A DNA stretch of 64,000 nucleotides, from assembly GCA_036250195.1 (NCBI GenBank), contig JAVHZZ010000006.1, forward strand, positions 161,565,224 through 161,629,223, given 5' to 3'. The notes below the pieces were generated by a model. It was not told the origin of the DNA. It did not search any database and was given only the letters and a program-made list of their open reading frames with translations. The DNA comes from Mixophyes australis. Its lineage: Eukaryota; Chordata; Amphibia; Anura; Limnodynastidae. The translations under genes and the position numbers were made by a program. Of the stretch, positions 47,295-60,136 are shown piece after piece. How positions within the stretch are numbered: position 1 is the first letter of the stretch; each line of letters begins with the position of its first letter.

Positions 47295-47796
47295 TGGGCC
47301 TCATTTAGAGTTAGGAGTTAATTCAAATAGAAGGTGAAATTTAGTATCTTAGCAAAACTATACACTGGAGGGAAGCAAATTTAAAATGTGTGGGCAGAAT
47401 TATAGTTGGAAGGGCAGCATGTTCTACATCGCAGTGTTAAAATACAGCTGTCCAGAATTTCTGTGCTACATGCAAAAGTAGCCAGTGCCTAGAGGCAGAC
47501 TGGGCAGGGGGGGGGCATCTGCCTACCGGGACAGTCCCATAATGGGCTAACTTGGGCTGGGTCACTGGGACACCTGCATATTTTTTCATTTAAAATAGGC
47601 TGCAGAGTTGAGTCTTGCCCCTTGTCCCACCCCCCCCCCCCCCCCACCCCGGCTACAATTTGCCAGCCCTCCCCTTGCATGGTCTTCCATGCATGCAAAA
47701 CCAACAACAAAAGAGCAGCATTTACACCCCTTGCACTGCAACATGGTTGGTCTAGTGCAAATTTGCACTTTTGTATTTGCTCCTAAGTCTAAACGA
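47295..47796. mobile_element. Long-TIR MITE interrupted by a hAT MITE
   Basis: Left GGGCCTCATTTAGAG, TTAGGAGTTAATTC; right TGTATTTGCTCCTAAGTCTAAA. The core GTGCTACATGCAAAAGTAGCC stops at about 47489 and the family sequence resumes near 47690 (TGCAAAACC ... ACACCCCTTGCACTGC). It is the same family as 6594-6912. Confidence 0.65.
47490..47670. mobile_element. hAT MITE (CAGGGGCAGGCTGG family) nested in the MITE
   Basis: TAGAGGCAGACTGGGC starts it; the family core ACAGTCCCATAATGGGC, GGGCTGGGTCACTGGG and AATTTGCCAGCCC follows. It contains a run of about 14 C (near 47633-47646). An exact right end and TSD could not be set. Confidence 0.7.
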
Positions 47797-47808
47797 TAGA
47801 CTAGATAT

Positions 47809-48226
47809 CCTGCCAGATCGAGCACACTGATCTAGAGAACCTGACAGATCGAGCACACTGATCTAGAGAACCTAACAGATAGAGCACACTGATCTAGAGA
47901 ACCTGACAGATAGAGCACACTGATCTAGAGAACCTGACAGATAAAGCACACTGATCTAGAGAACCTGACAGATAGAGCACAATGATCTAGAGAACCTGAC
48001 AGATAGAGCACACTGATCTAGAGAACCTGACAGATAGAGCACACTGATCTAGAGAACCTGACAGATCGAGCACACTGATCTAGAGAACCTAACAGATCGA
48101 GCACACTGATCTAGAGAACCTAACAGATAGAGCACACTGATCTAGAGAACCTGACAGATAGAGCACACTGATCTAGAGAACCTGACAGATAGAGCACACT
48201 GATCTAGAGAACCTGACAGATAGAGT
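47809..48226. repeat. 31-bp minisatellite, about 13 units
   Basis: The unit GATCTAGAGAACCTGACAG then ATAGAGCACACT recurs every 31 bp from 47829 to 48201. Two variable sites (GATCGAG/GATAGAG, CTGACAG/CTAACAG) show a repeated order in units 1-3 and 8-10, suggesting block duplication. It starts right at the end of the MITE. There are no spacers. Confidence 0.95.
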
Positions 48227-49897
48227 AAGTACTAAGCAGGGATAGAACAATACATCATCCTCTCTCTGCTTTCAAGAACCTGACAGCCCACTCCTCCATT
48301 GCTTTTCAGCACAGGGCTGGTAGTCTCTGGTGGGAGGGGGCCGTTTTCATTCAGCCTGCATTGCATGGTGTTGTTTTCCACCTTAGCAAGGGTACACTTT
48401 GTTCATTGCTCCTCTGTTTTAGTGGGAACCAGCCTAGCCTAGGCTGTCTAATCTTGGTGCTGGTTATGAGTTTTAGTGGGGGTGCGTTGGCTCTTTTATA
48501 TTTTACATTATTATTCATTTATTTATTTATTTACTAGTGAAGGTTTCTACATGCTGGAAACCCCACTGCAATTAAAGGGCTGTTGAAATTAATGGGAAAA
48601 GTTCCATACCTCTTGCATCTGGATACAAAAAGAACATCGGTGGCTGGGACAATCCTTAAAGTAAGGGGCCTAATTATTATTGGCCATATCACACCTCCCC
48701 CCGCACACATCCTGTTAATTATCATACCATATCGAAACAGTAAGGAGTGATATACTGTGAATATTTATCAAAAAGTCATGCTGGTTCATCGCAACAATTC
48801 AGGATTTTGACCCGCACAATGTCAGTTACGTTATTTAACTGAGAGCAGAACACAAAGACTGCTGGAGAGGAATCCGAAGATCCCTCTCCGGGGATACTCT
48901 CCCCATAGGACAGGAAGGCTAATGCCATCTTCAGATGGGGTTAGCCATTGGGGTCAAGTTTTTGGAGCTTGATAGAGAATTATGGGTACTGCAGGATTCT
49001 GCAATACCTAGCCTAATGCAGGAGAGACCACTGATATCGCATCATTATGCTTTTGCTAAATAACTATAATACTAAAATATGCCTTAACATGCAATGGTTT
49101 AAGGCTGGATATATAGGCACCTAAATCTTTAAAGTACTACAACCATAGGTCAGATGTGTATGGCTCTCACTTCAGTCTTTTGTTTCAAAACCTTCTTTAC
49201 TGAAACAGCTGTTATCTCCTCTTACTCTAGTCTGGCACATCCAAACCTGTGACTTTATGTCTTTTTAATGTGACACGATTACATACTGTACTTTGCAGTA
49301 TCACTGGGACATCACACACAAGATAGATATTCATAACGCCCAATACAATGATGCAGAAAGACGCACACTAGCAGATGTGATCAGTAAATCCAAATCTGTG
49401 AGCTCAATTTGGTTGTTGTTACGTCAGATACACCAACAAACACATTTTTAATCTCACTGGCTATAAATTCTCAGCTTCCTTAAATTTTTATTTATCTGAG
49501 TCTACCAGCTAAAAAAATGCTATCTATTAGTTATAAGCAACTACCTATTTTTTCTACTGCTGCTGTGTATTTTATCTGCTCACTTGGTATTTTATGAAAA
49601 AAAAAATGAATTACATCTGCATTTTGCTTTTTACCTATTTAATAGAACCAGCAAATTGGATGCATTTGTTATTTCTCACTGCATTTGTTATAGGTCTGCT
49701 GTGTCCATTTAAAAATTGTCAAGTCTTGTTCTAGATATTGATTACCTGAATATTGGCATCAGTTTAATGTTTCTGAATGCATGCAAAAGACACTGAACAA
49801 TTGTTTGACAACGCATAAAGCAGTGCAGCTGCACCTCTTGAGTAGTAACTAAATTGCCCTGCAGCCCAGAGTGTCACAGCTGGGACATGTGTGATGG
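48227..49897. other. Unannotated DNA
   Basis: The segment 48880-49000 (GGGGATACTCTCCCC, GCTAATGCCATCTTC, GATGGGGTTAGCC) is partly palindromic, like MITE debris. Nothing else was seen. Confidence 0.3.
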
Positions 49898-50548
49898 TGT
49901 CAGGATTTAGCGTTCCTGTCTCTGGGATTCTGCACTATTGGTGCAGTAACATACTCCCACCTGAGGTGTCGCTGGGTACTGAACTTTTGCCATCCCAGCT
50001 ATATGACAGATTCTATCATCTTCCAGCCAGTAATAAGTGCACATGTGCTGCGGCTTTATAACGCTGCCTCTAACAGCTATCAGTGCTGGTTACAAGTTAG
50101 TATTTTGGTTTGCTCAATGTTGTTGACCCTGTGCTTAAACTTGACTATGTTATTTACCTGCTGCCACCACTGACCTTGTGTCTGAACCTGATTACACTAT
50201 TTGTCTGCCACTTACATTGTGTTTGGATTTTTTTCCACTGCTTGTTACCTTCTGTCTAACCATCACCATCAGTCAGCATTGCCTGAGTTCCTGGACATAT
50301 GGACAACCAACTTGTAGTGGCTTGTATTACCTAGTTTATTGTGTATCCAATACTAATTTTAAACTTCTGTTGTGCCACAGGGCTGCACTGTACATAAGAT
50401 ACTACTACCACGTGCTGAAGTCCTGGGGACAGCTGAGCAAGTAGAAGTTCTAATAGAAAAAGGGTTTCCTATAGATGAACATCATGGTTAGCTCAGGTCT
50501 AATATCTTATCTCAGCGCAGACGAACCCTAGCCACACAGACAGTAACA
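49898..50548 (+). mobile_element. Probable solo LTR (Gypsy-like)
   Basis: Starts TGTCAGGATTTAGCG, has TTTATAACGC (TATA-like, near 50055) and TGTGCTTAAACTTGAC / TGTGTCTGAACCTGATTAC internal repeats, and ends GACAGTAACA. I recall a similar LTR design from frog genomes. The flanks GATGG and TACAA do not match, so the right end or TSD is uncertain. A distant ACA-GATGG at 51526-51533 is an alternative right end. Confidence 0.5.
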
Positions 50549-53500
50549 TACAAATGGGACACTTGGCTCGTATACTACTCATTCGGATTGAATATAGGGT
50601 GCCCCATGTAAAACAGCCCAACACAAAATTCAGAGCTGGACCAACACTACTTCAGTGATGTAACTAATCCCTAGTGAATTGTTAGACAGCATTCGCTTTA
50701 ATACTGATTAAGTGCACAAACCTTCTACTTCCATTGAGTATAAGCAGCCATTTTTAGCCTCAATACAAATGCACCTAAGTAATACCACTAGTTCGGAGTT
50801 AAATATATAGGGTACAGTCTCAAGAAAATGGTTTAAGCCCACAAAATAACTGCACCCACTGTGTTTAGAAGACAGGTACATTTTAAAGGATGACCAGCTT
50901 ACAGGTAAGACTACGAGACAATAACCTTAGGACCTCAGATCAGGAAGGTCTTTACTCATATTACACGTACATATGGCTAATCATAGTGACTGAAACACTA
51001 CAGAAAGCTGCATACATACTGGAGGCTTTGGTCATACCATCAAGATTTCCCTTCTGAGGATTATTAATTTCATTATTACTAGGCCCATATATTTTTCCCA
51101 ATAGTGTTAGAGCATAAGATTTAATATGATATTATTTCATGTAAGCAAATGCGTTTTCAATTGAAAAATAAACAAAAAAAGTATCTATATATCTACTCTA
51201 TAGGGAGATAGAACCAATTTTTTTCTTATTCAAAAAAGACAAAATAAGTTAAAAGAAAAGAAAAACAAAATACATCTTGCCATTATGTGGTTTAGTTTCT
51301 GCTCTGCACTGCCTCCAGTGGTCACCATGGCATAACACTGCACAATCCTTAAACATGAAGCACAGTCCTTCACCTTCTCCTCATGCCTTGCTTCATCTAG
51401 ACACGAATATTCTTTTCATTCCTATGCTACATTTCAATTTGGAAATTGAGCAGTTTTTGAGAGAGCTCATTATTTTAAATACGGATCCCGTTCCACCCCA
51501 GAAAAGGTCAGATCTTACTCCCTCCTAACAGATGGCATTCAGCGCGGTTATGAGAGCCATGGGAGAGATAATTGCAGGTAATACCAATGTGTAGTTGCTG
51601 TTTTGTTAGTGTTTGGTTAGTAACTGTTTACACGCTGTACTGGTAACCCTTTCAGTTGCCAGAAGGACTGTCAAACACTCCGACAAGCTTCTAAGGCTTC
51701 TGTGCAAGACAGTGATGGGGATGTATACCAGTGTGCAAAATAGTATTTTAACATATGTGGGAACCCCTTACTGTGAATGTACAAAGTATTAATTTAATCC
51801 CACCATAATTCAGAAACACCTTATATATACAGACCGTCATTATTCTAAAGACTTGGGCATGTGCCGCCTTACGACGAGCCATGATACACAGGGCATTAGT
51901 GATAGAAAGATGAAGCACTCAAGATTCACATTTTGCAGTCGCTGAGCTGAAGCTATTCATTATAAGCAGGAAATCATGTTTTATCAGATTTCTTGCAGTC
52001 TATCTGAGAAACCTTTTTAAAGGCCATACAGGTGCACACAATAGACTCTCAACAAGCTTTCTTCCCAAGGCTAAGACAATTTATCCTGATTTGTAGGTTT
52101 CGAGACCATGAAATGCATTGCTGATGATAAAAGCACTAAAGAAACAGTTCATTGATATCCACTTGATGTGCGGGATAACACCTCCAATTTCTGTGTAAAT
52201 AGCATGTATTGTATATGAAACCATATTTAAAGTGTATCTATCACCTCCACACAGCTGATGCATCTATTTTGTGGTCTAAACCAATATTCATGAGTGTGCA
52301 GTCCATTAATTTACTAGAATATTCACCAAATAATTTGAAATCAATATACAAAACCCATTTGGCTGACTCTGGTGACTGACTGGATGTAGGAGTGTAAAAT
52401 AGAATTTTAAAATGGATTCATCATAGAAGATTGCACATGATACAGTCGATCGATGTGGTACAAGGGATTGGTTAATTTACAAAACGGTGGGCAGACTCAT
52501 CAAAGACCTTTAAGTTCCCACTATATTCATTTTGACAGTGAAATCATAACTTTCCATTCTCACAAATAATTAAGAATCTTCTTATTTAAGTAAGTACTTT
52601 CTGGTGATTTGTAAAGCAGGAAACATCAGAAACTACTTCCTAAAAGACCATACTTATATTGCCCCTTGCAGTGACAGTCTACTAGCGATAACGCACTGAT
52701 TGGACAATCTACTGATACCACCATGAAAAGTGACGGTACATTTGGCTGTCTATAGGTGATAACCTTGCAATCAATAACAGTTTACTAGTGACACTAAACC
52801 AAAATGGTCAGACGATGGTTCGTACTCTGCCACATCAAACGACAACTAATTAAGTGTGTCTGCAATAAAGGTGAAGGATGTCCTGGTTTGACCTAACCTT
52901 AATGAACATTGTAGTTGATGAAGCTGAAAAGCTAGTGGCTTCCTGCAGTACATAATTAACTAGTTTTCAGGGAGATAAGAGCATAAGTCATAAAGACTGT
53001 AAGCTCCAGTATGCATAAACCAAGAACCAACTATAGTGTTCCAGCAAAGTACACATTCACTGTGTAATTCCACTAGTGGAACAGCATGGGGCGCTGTAAA
53101 CATTTCAAAAAAACGCATGTCCAGATGGTTGCAAAGAACAGAAGCATTTCTGGGCTTTTCTCGCAAATTGGTATCTTATGGCCTTGGGACAATCACAGAA
53201 GAAGAGATGGATGAAATTTCAAAACCATGCTGTGAAATATTCAACTAATTGTGCATTTTGTCACAAAATTTTGCATGTTTCACTAGTGGAATTTGGACGG
53301 GTTTTCAGTCCTACCCTAACCACACCACAATAGAACGGGTGAAACAAAAGCATCATTGTATCTCTGGAACTTTGCACCTCTGCAAGACGGCCTGTTTTGC
53401 CTAAAAATCTTGATGTATCTTTAGTTCTGCAACAACTTTTCTCATTTCTACTGAGTAGTAATGCAAGCATTTCCAATGTCCTTTTTGACCCAGTTAACAC

Positions 53501-53960
53501 TAATTTCCAAGTTAGTTGTGCCTTAAATTGTCATAATAGCTCCCCAATTTAAGCTCATCGTGTATGTCCTCACCAAAGAGAAAATAGAACTATACTCTCT
53601 AGTTTTTGAGCAAAAGATGTTATTTTGTTGCAACATTAATGATGGGGATAGAGGGGAACAGAAAGAAAGAGAGCAGTGTAAGTAAGGGGAGGATTTGTAA
53701 CCAAATATCACACTGTAGTTACAGGTACCATTGTGAGAGAGACATAGGCAACATAAAAAATTGGCATAGTCAATGCAGGAAACCATACATTCCAAAAAAG
53801 ATTACCAATATAAAGAACTGTAGGGGACAGTTCTGCATAGTATCTACAATCATCACTGTATTTCACTACTTTGTAGTCTCTGTTGTAAGTAAATAAGATA
53901 ATAGATACTATTTATTGAAGAGGGGCATATAGAATACAGTATAACCATGTTCAGTATACA

Positions 53961-53961
<1 letters not shown>
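50549..53961. other. Unannotated DNA
   Basis: No gene or TE terminus was recognised over 3.4 kb. Open frames at 53036-53248 and 53523-53795 were checked and lack motifs. Confidence 0.35.

Positions 53962-54021
<60 letters not shown>
53962..54021. repeat. (TA)n(CA)n microsatellite
   Basis: About 34 bp of TA followed by about 27 bp of CA. Confidence 0.98.
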
Positions 54022-54964
54022 TACTGGAATGGGAGTGCATCAATGTTATTTTGCATATGTCTGAAGAGGCAACTGAAGCAGGAAGAACAGTTACCCACTC
54101 AGCGACAATGGACATTTAAGCTTCTATAAGCGGCCTGGACCAAGCAAATCGAGGTAATTTGTACTCTAGGCCTGTGGTCATCAATAATTCAGGCACTATG
54201 TCCATGTGCACCAGTCACTATCGCACCACTGGCAGTAATAGGCTGCAAAATTCTCTTTTGCTGTTAAGCTGTGTACTACCCTGATTTAATGCCTTGCCTT
54301 CATTTAGCATCCACCAATGGCTCACAATGAAGGTCATCTAGCCACCAAAGAGAGCTTGGTCATGGGCTTCGTAGCCCCAACACATTGGGCTGTGTCCTTG
54401 ATGCATTATCCAGTAAAAAAAAAAAATCCTGCAAAATCACCCAGTGATTTTCCTGCCTTTATGTGGTACACTGATAGTAACTGTGTATAGTAGTAAAGCA
54501 GGCCCTCTACAACTCCCTGTGCTTTTCTTCAAATAGGACCACATTAAAGGTAGGCTTTGGTGTGTTACTTGCTGTTTTCCATTGTCTGTTCACCTTAATT
54601 GCATTTTGGGCCAGGTTACATTGTATCTAGTGTTAGGAGTTAGTTTTGCACAACATACTGGTCACATAGAGCATTGTTAGGACTACGGTACTGGATATTG
54701 TTGTCATTATTGTTAGCTAGCACTTGAGTAGGTGGCATATATTACTGAAAGTTAGCTTAGTACTTTGGGAGGGCCGTGTCTCAACCCTTTGCAGTAACCA
54801 TTTATGAACTTACAAACTCCAAACAAGAGAAGATGTCAATTACTACAGCTGGAAGATGGCACTGCTGGAAGAGAGGTTGCTGATGAGGTCCATTGGACAA
54901 GTCGAGGCCAGGTAAGTCTCTCTTACATATCACCTGCCCAGCAGCATAGTGTCCTTGTTGGCAC
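54022..54964. other. Unannotated DNA
   Basis: No gene or TE end was recognised. Confidence 0.35.
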
Positions 54965-55136
54965 CAGGGACAGGCTGTGCTGGGGGACAGGGGGGCATAA
55001 GCCCTCCGGGCCGGTCCCATAGTGGGCTACCTTGAGCTGGGTTACTGGGCCTCCTGCGGTTTTAGCTTTAAAATGTTCCTAATAGGCTGCTGTGCCATGT
55101 CTCACCCCCTAGGCTAAAATTTGCCAGCCTCCCCTG
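54965..55136. mobile_element. 172-bp hAT MITE (CAGGGGCAGGCTGG family)
   Basis: Starts CAGGGACAGGCTG, ends GCCAGCCTCCCCTG, with the core GGGCCGGTCCCATAGTGG and GAGCTGGGTTACTGGGCC. The flanks do not match, so the TSD is lost. Confidence 0.8.
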
Positions 55137-56480
55137 CAGCCTCCAAATAAAAAAAAAACAATAGTGAACAAACCCAATTTAGAAACAAAAATATGGAGAG
55201 TGAGGTCAGATACAAGGACAAAGAATTGAACAGAGAAACATTACATTGTCTTCCTGCTATGGATAATTCTCTGTTATAGCACCTGAATGGAGATACTTAT
55301 ACTTATTTAGAGCTGAAGCCATTAAAAACCCATGTAATTTCAGGTATTTAAAGATACTCTAGTCTCTGTAAAGCATTTCATCTGCTCACATGGAACACAG
55401 TAATGTAGACGTGATTTAGTCACAGGGCTCCAGCACCGTCATAACTAATAGGATAATCCAACATTATAAATCTAATTTGTATTAGATTTAGCAGAGTCCA
55501 CTTGTTGCAGGAACACCGTGTATCGCCTTCCCATATAATCTCCAATTTCTTTAGTTGTATCATGGTGAATGAAAACTTGAATTCCATGTGTCACGGTGTC
55601 TAAGTTGGTGGGCACGCTCATGTGTTAATGTGGTAAATTGTACAGCCAGACAATCTCCGCCAGAGCGCAAAGAAATGAAAACAAGATCCTGGACAGAGAC
55701 ATGAAAACTGATTAAATCTGAACAAAAATGAGACTTAAAGGGAAGTTATACTTAGGCTGTAAATTGACCCTGTATCAAAAAGAAGTTTGTAACACCCATC
55801 AATATAAATGTAAAATATACCACACATTGACAGAACATAAAATTAAATTACACTGTTCTGAACAGGATTTATTTCTTGTGTGAGTGGCTTTGTATGTGTT
55901 TTAATATTTTATCACGTTTAGCTCTTTAGTCTATTCCTAGATTAAGTTCCCAAAACTACATGTATATCTAAAAGATGATACAGTATGCAGTTCAGCAACT
56001 AATAGAGGGGATAACCTTACCCAGCAATTACTTACTATTAGAATACATACAGCAATCATTGTACTACACACAACTTTAAATTAATGATGATCTTAGGCTC
56101 AGACACAAACTGACTAAAATACATTTTAAATCACCTTATAGGCAATGAGGGTTTATGCAGCCAATATTACACATAGATTTTCCTTGATGTTCATTTTTAT
56201 TCAAGTGCATAAGGATTGCCATTTTCTGAATGCCAAGTACAATGGAGTATGTAAATTTACAACTACTGAAGGGCAGGAGAGTTGCCCATTTCCACTGGTT
56301 GCAAATGGGATATACAGTTCAGCACCACCATAATACAAAATACTCTTCATAACTGATGATGCAGTATCATGGGCTATATATATTCAGCAACTAATGTAGA
56401 GGAGATGGTTGCTCACACCTGATAGCTTAGTTTCATGGGTTTTATAGGTCAACAAGTGTTGTAGAGAAGATACGGTCCGC
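55137..56480. other. Unannotated DNA
   Basis: No gene or TE end was recognised. Confidence 0.35.
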
Positions 56481-57450
56481 TCATGACTTTAAAGTCAGTC
56501 TTCTTGAAAATTGAACCAGTACTATGCCCATCAGCCAGCAGATGCTGCCTACCTAATATCTCTATATCTGTGGACAACACGAAAATAAACACTACTCGCA
56601 CCAGCACACTAGCTCGCTACCTAGGTATAATCACCAGAACTGTCCTTTCTTCCCCACATCTGGTTACATACATCTAAGAAACCTTCCCGCAATAAACACA
56701 TCTCACAAAAGATACCTCAAAAATGTTAATTAATTCACTAATCTCCTGCATTACCTATTGCATATCCCTCTTACTTGTCTTCTCCTAACCAGACTTTTGC
56801 CCCTATAATCTATTTTGAATGCAGCTGATAGACTCATTTTTTTTTGTAAAACATTATTCTACTGCTGTTCCAATCAGTCAGTCCTAGCATTAGCTGCTTG
56901 TTTAACGAATCTAATATAAAATATTTGTAAAACATACAAGCCCATTAATAAAGCTGCACCAGCATACATCTCTTCCCTTGTCTCAAAATATCTCACAAAT
57001 CGACCCCCCCTCTCGGCCCAAGATCTGTTCCTATCCCTTGTTACAGAACACTGGAATTCCCTCCATTGTACAAGAAAACTTCCTCCTAGTCGTCAAACCT
57101 GATAATTTGCCTCTTTATACAAACATCATTTTCCTGAGCCATTTTCTTAACCTCCAGATTACTACCCCCTCTACTCAGTTCACTCCAACTTACATTTACT
57201 CTCCTTCCATACTCAAACAAACCCCTCATCCCAGACTCAATTGCAAAGGCCCACTAGTACTTTCTCCCATTGCTATCTCACTGGTCTTATATGCAGTATG
57301 TGGCACTTAATTTCATGTATCAAACTCCTATTTTCCTGTAGATTGTAAGCTTTCAAACAGGCCCCCCTTACTGTTTCTGTCTGTTAATACAAAGTCTTGT
57401 TGCGTTACTGTGTTTATTCCCAATTGTGGAGTAGGCTGGCACTATATACA
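56481..57450 (+). pseudogene. Decayed L2-like LINE: ORF2 C-terminal part and 3' end
   Basis: Frames give ARYLGIITRTVLSSPHL (like LGV-I-D-x-LSFSPHI of the L2/CR1 reverse transcriptase), then LTKDTSKMLINSLISC and YC (like the L-x-x-D-T-A-K-x-L-V-x-x-L-V...DYCN motif). Then come PLIKLHQHTSLPLSQNIS and PPSRPKICSY. A 3' UTR follows with GTAGATTGTAAGC (about 57341), CAGGC and GGCACTATATA (about 57438). Stops and frameshifts are numerous. The 110-codon frame at 56978-57310 is part of this relic, not a gene. Confidence 0.65.
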
Positions 57451-60077
57451 TGATAAAAAGAATAATCCCTGATGGCTTAGTATCATGGGATAGATAGTTC
57501 AGCAACTACGACTACTAATGTAATGTAAAAGACTTGACCTTCCCTGAAGGTTGCTCATCCCTTATGAACAAGTATCATGCAACACTAAGATCAGCAACCA
57601 ATGAAGTAGAAAACGAATGACTTAGTCTCACGCAATATATGATTTAGCAATGAACGAAATGTAAACACTGATGGCTGTGCATCATGGGCCTTATAGTTCA
57701 GGAAATATTGGAGTGCAGAAGTGTTACTCATTATTTATTACCGAGTATCAGCAATGACGTAAGCTTGGCCATCGTTTTGTATAATTGCTGTTGCTGCTGA
57801 AAATACAAAAATGATCTTTACTCTATTATTAAATGGTGAGATGGGAGGGGACACGTGGCTTGCAATGACTGTTGTGTAGTATTAGCCTTGCAGATTCAGG
57901 GCCCACTGATGCTGGTGTTTGCGGCCTCTTGATTATTATTTAATCTAGAGACATGATATAGCTGATGACATTTTACTTAAACAGTGGGGTGCAAGTGCCT
58001 TTTTTCCCTGCTTCTATAATGAACGCTTGGTAAAAACAGTCCAAGAGTCTTTGAAAATGTCAAATTTAACAGCAGGAAAAAATGTCTTTTAACTGAAAAG
58101 ATGAGAACTCGAGGGAGCTAAATTAACAGCACAGCACAACATTTCACCAAGTAATAGAACCATATTTCCCCTTTTATAGAGCATAGCTCAAAGCAATATT
58201 TAATCTCTCTGGTTTAATGAACTTTTAAAGGGAGTCAATAAATATTCAGAGCTATGACAAGTCCAGCACACATTTAACTCTCTGATTGACTGTGAGATTT
58301 TTCTCTCCTCCTATCGAAAACATGCAGAGATATTTCCTTGTAAAAACTTAGAAGGAACTGATGATAATTTCAGGAGCAGCACCGAGCAGATAGGAGGAAG
58401 GGGATGTATATGGAAGGCAATAAACAAACAACCACTGCAGCGGGCAGGACGTGACGTCGGCAGGCTTAGAACAACCAGTAGCCATTCAGAGTATAGGAAT
58501 GCTTACAGAAGCATTATATTTTCAGCACGTGTGCAGACAATACTGAATTAAGATGGGCTAAATGACATGTTGTCAAGTCAGAGCTAAACCAAATGATTAT
58601 ACGGTACCGAGTACTGGTGTGAGGTTCCCGTCAAAATGGTGCAGTAAGAGTGTGGTGTCAAGTGAAACAAAGCTCATACCTCCACTCTGTAGGCTTTAGA
58701 AGATACATCCTTGGAGGTTGTTCAAGTAGAACAAAGCTGTATTATGATCACATCCAGCAGCCATGTTACATTAGCTATATAAGCACCCTAAGGTCATCCA
58801 TAGCATTTCACATGTTACATATAAAGGAACACCTGGATAGGAAGGGTAGATATAATTGTGCATCCACATGCTATGTATGCATAGAATGTAGCTGAGATGT
58901 TGTGAAATAAAAGATTCTGATGAATACAGAGCTGCTGTTATCTCTCACACATACTGTACATTACAATGAGTACTCCCTAGGACCCAGGCATACGGTGTTA
59001 TGATTCAGAGTGCATTCCCCTCTACCTAGAGCCGATGAGTTTGGGACCATTCCTCCCACCGAAGGGGGCCGATGTAATTAAATTTAATTTCATGTTTAAT
59101 TAACACAATGATACTTGAGGAACAAATCCTGAAGCTGGAACCTCCTTGTTTGTAACTGTACTCATCCAATATCTCCTTAAAGAGGCTATATGTCTTGCTG
59201 ATCTAATTGGTAAACATGCTTTTCTACTACAAATGAAACGTGTGTCATACAAAGCAAAGTTCCAGGAACACCATTCTGATATAGAGTCACAGAAATGGTT
59301 AGACATGTTGGAGTCTTACAATATGACGTGCAAGGCTAGCTCTTATTACACAGAAAATATGCCCTAATTTTCCCAACCATGCCCGCTTTCTGGTGAAGCC
59401 CCACCCACTTCCCGGGAACGTCCTGCCTATTTTGAGGTCTGCAAAAATAACTGTCACGCTGTATTTGGGAAATTTTTATCCAGGCTGCCGGAAATGTTGT
59501 CCCGCTCACTGGCTATGCATGGGCATTTTAAAGGGAATGGGGTTAAAAGCAGCCTAGTGCTCCAGACTAAGTACACCACTGGGCGTGAACACACCGATTA
59601 TGACATGACCAGACACCCAATTGTGATGTAGCCACACTCTCTTCCCTTTCAGGCTGTATTTGGTGTTTCAATTCAAGAAAACTACATGTAGGTAGGTATG
59701 CATTAGTGACCTGACACACACTGAGGCACGAGGCAGTTAGTCTAGTAAACATCTCCTCATTATAGTCTTAGGGGAAAAAGTATAACATGTGTGCAGGTAG
59801 CAGACACTTACCCTAAACAGCTAATGACTACCACTACTGCAAGATGGATTTCCATCAAGTACAGAATCAACTGCTACGGAGTCTTCTGGCTGTCAGGGCA
59901 TGCTGGGACCAGCTGGACAACCAAACTTTGTCTAACACTAATAAACTCATACAATTTGAGACACACAAATGGTTATTGAAAGGCGATAATAACAATATCA
60001 TTTATACTGCGCTATTCTCCTTTGAAAGCGCTCTTCAGAGCAAAATTATGTTAAATATTTATACCTATATCAATATA

Positions 60078-60083
<6 letters not shown>
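57451..60083. other. Unannotated DNA
   Basis: No gene was recognised. The span 59350-59500 has GCCCCACCCACTTCC and CGGGAACGTCCTGCC, weakly like the CATACTTGCCAAC MITE family. The segment 57940-58330 is free of repeat hallmarks. Confidence 0.3.

Positions 60084-60131
<48 letters not shown>
60084..60131. repeat. (TA)n microsatellite
   Basis: About 48 bp of pure TA. Confidence 0.98.

Positions 60132-60136
<5 letters not shown>

Noticed and set aside
47829..48226. 31-bp periodic array as a CRISPR
   Set aside because: Same reason: the whole period is repeat, no spacers.
56978..57310. Plus-strand open frame of 110 codons as a gene
   Set aside because: It is a surviving segment of a decayed L2-like LINE.
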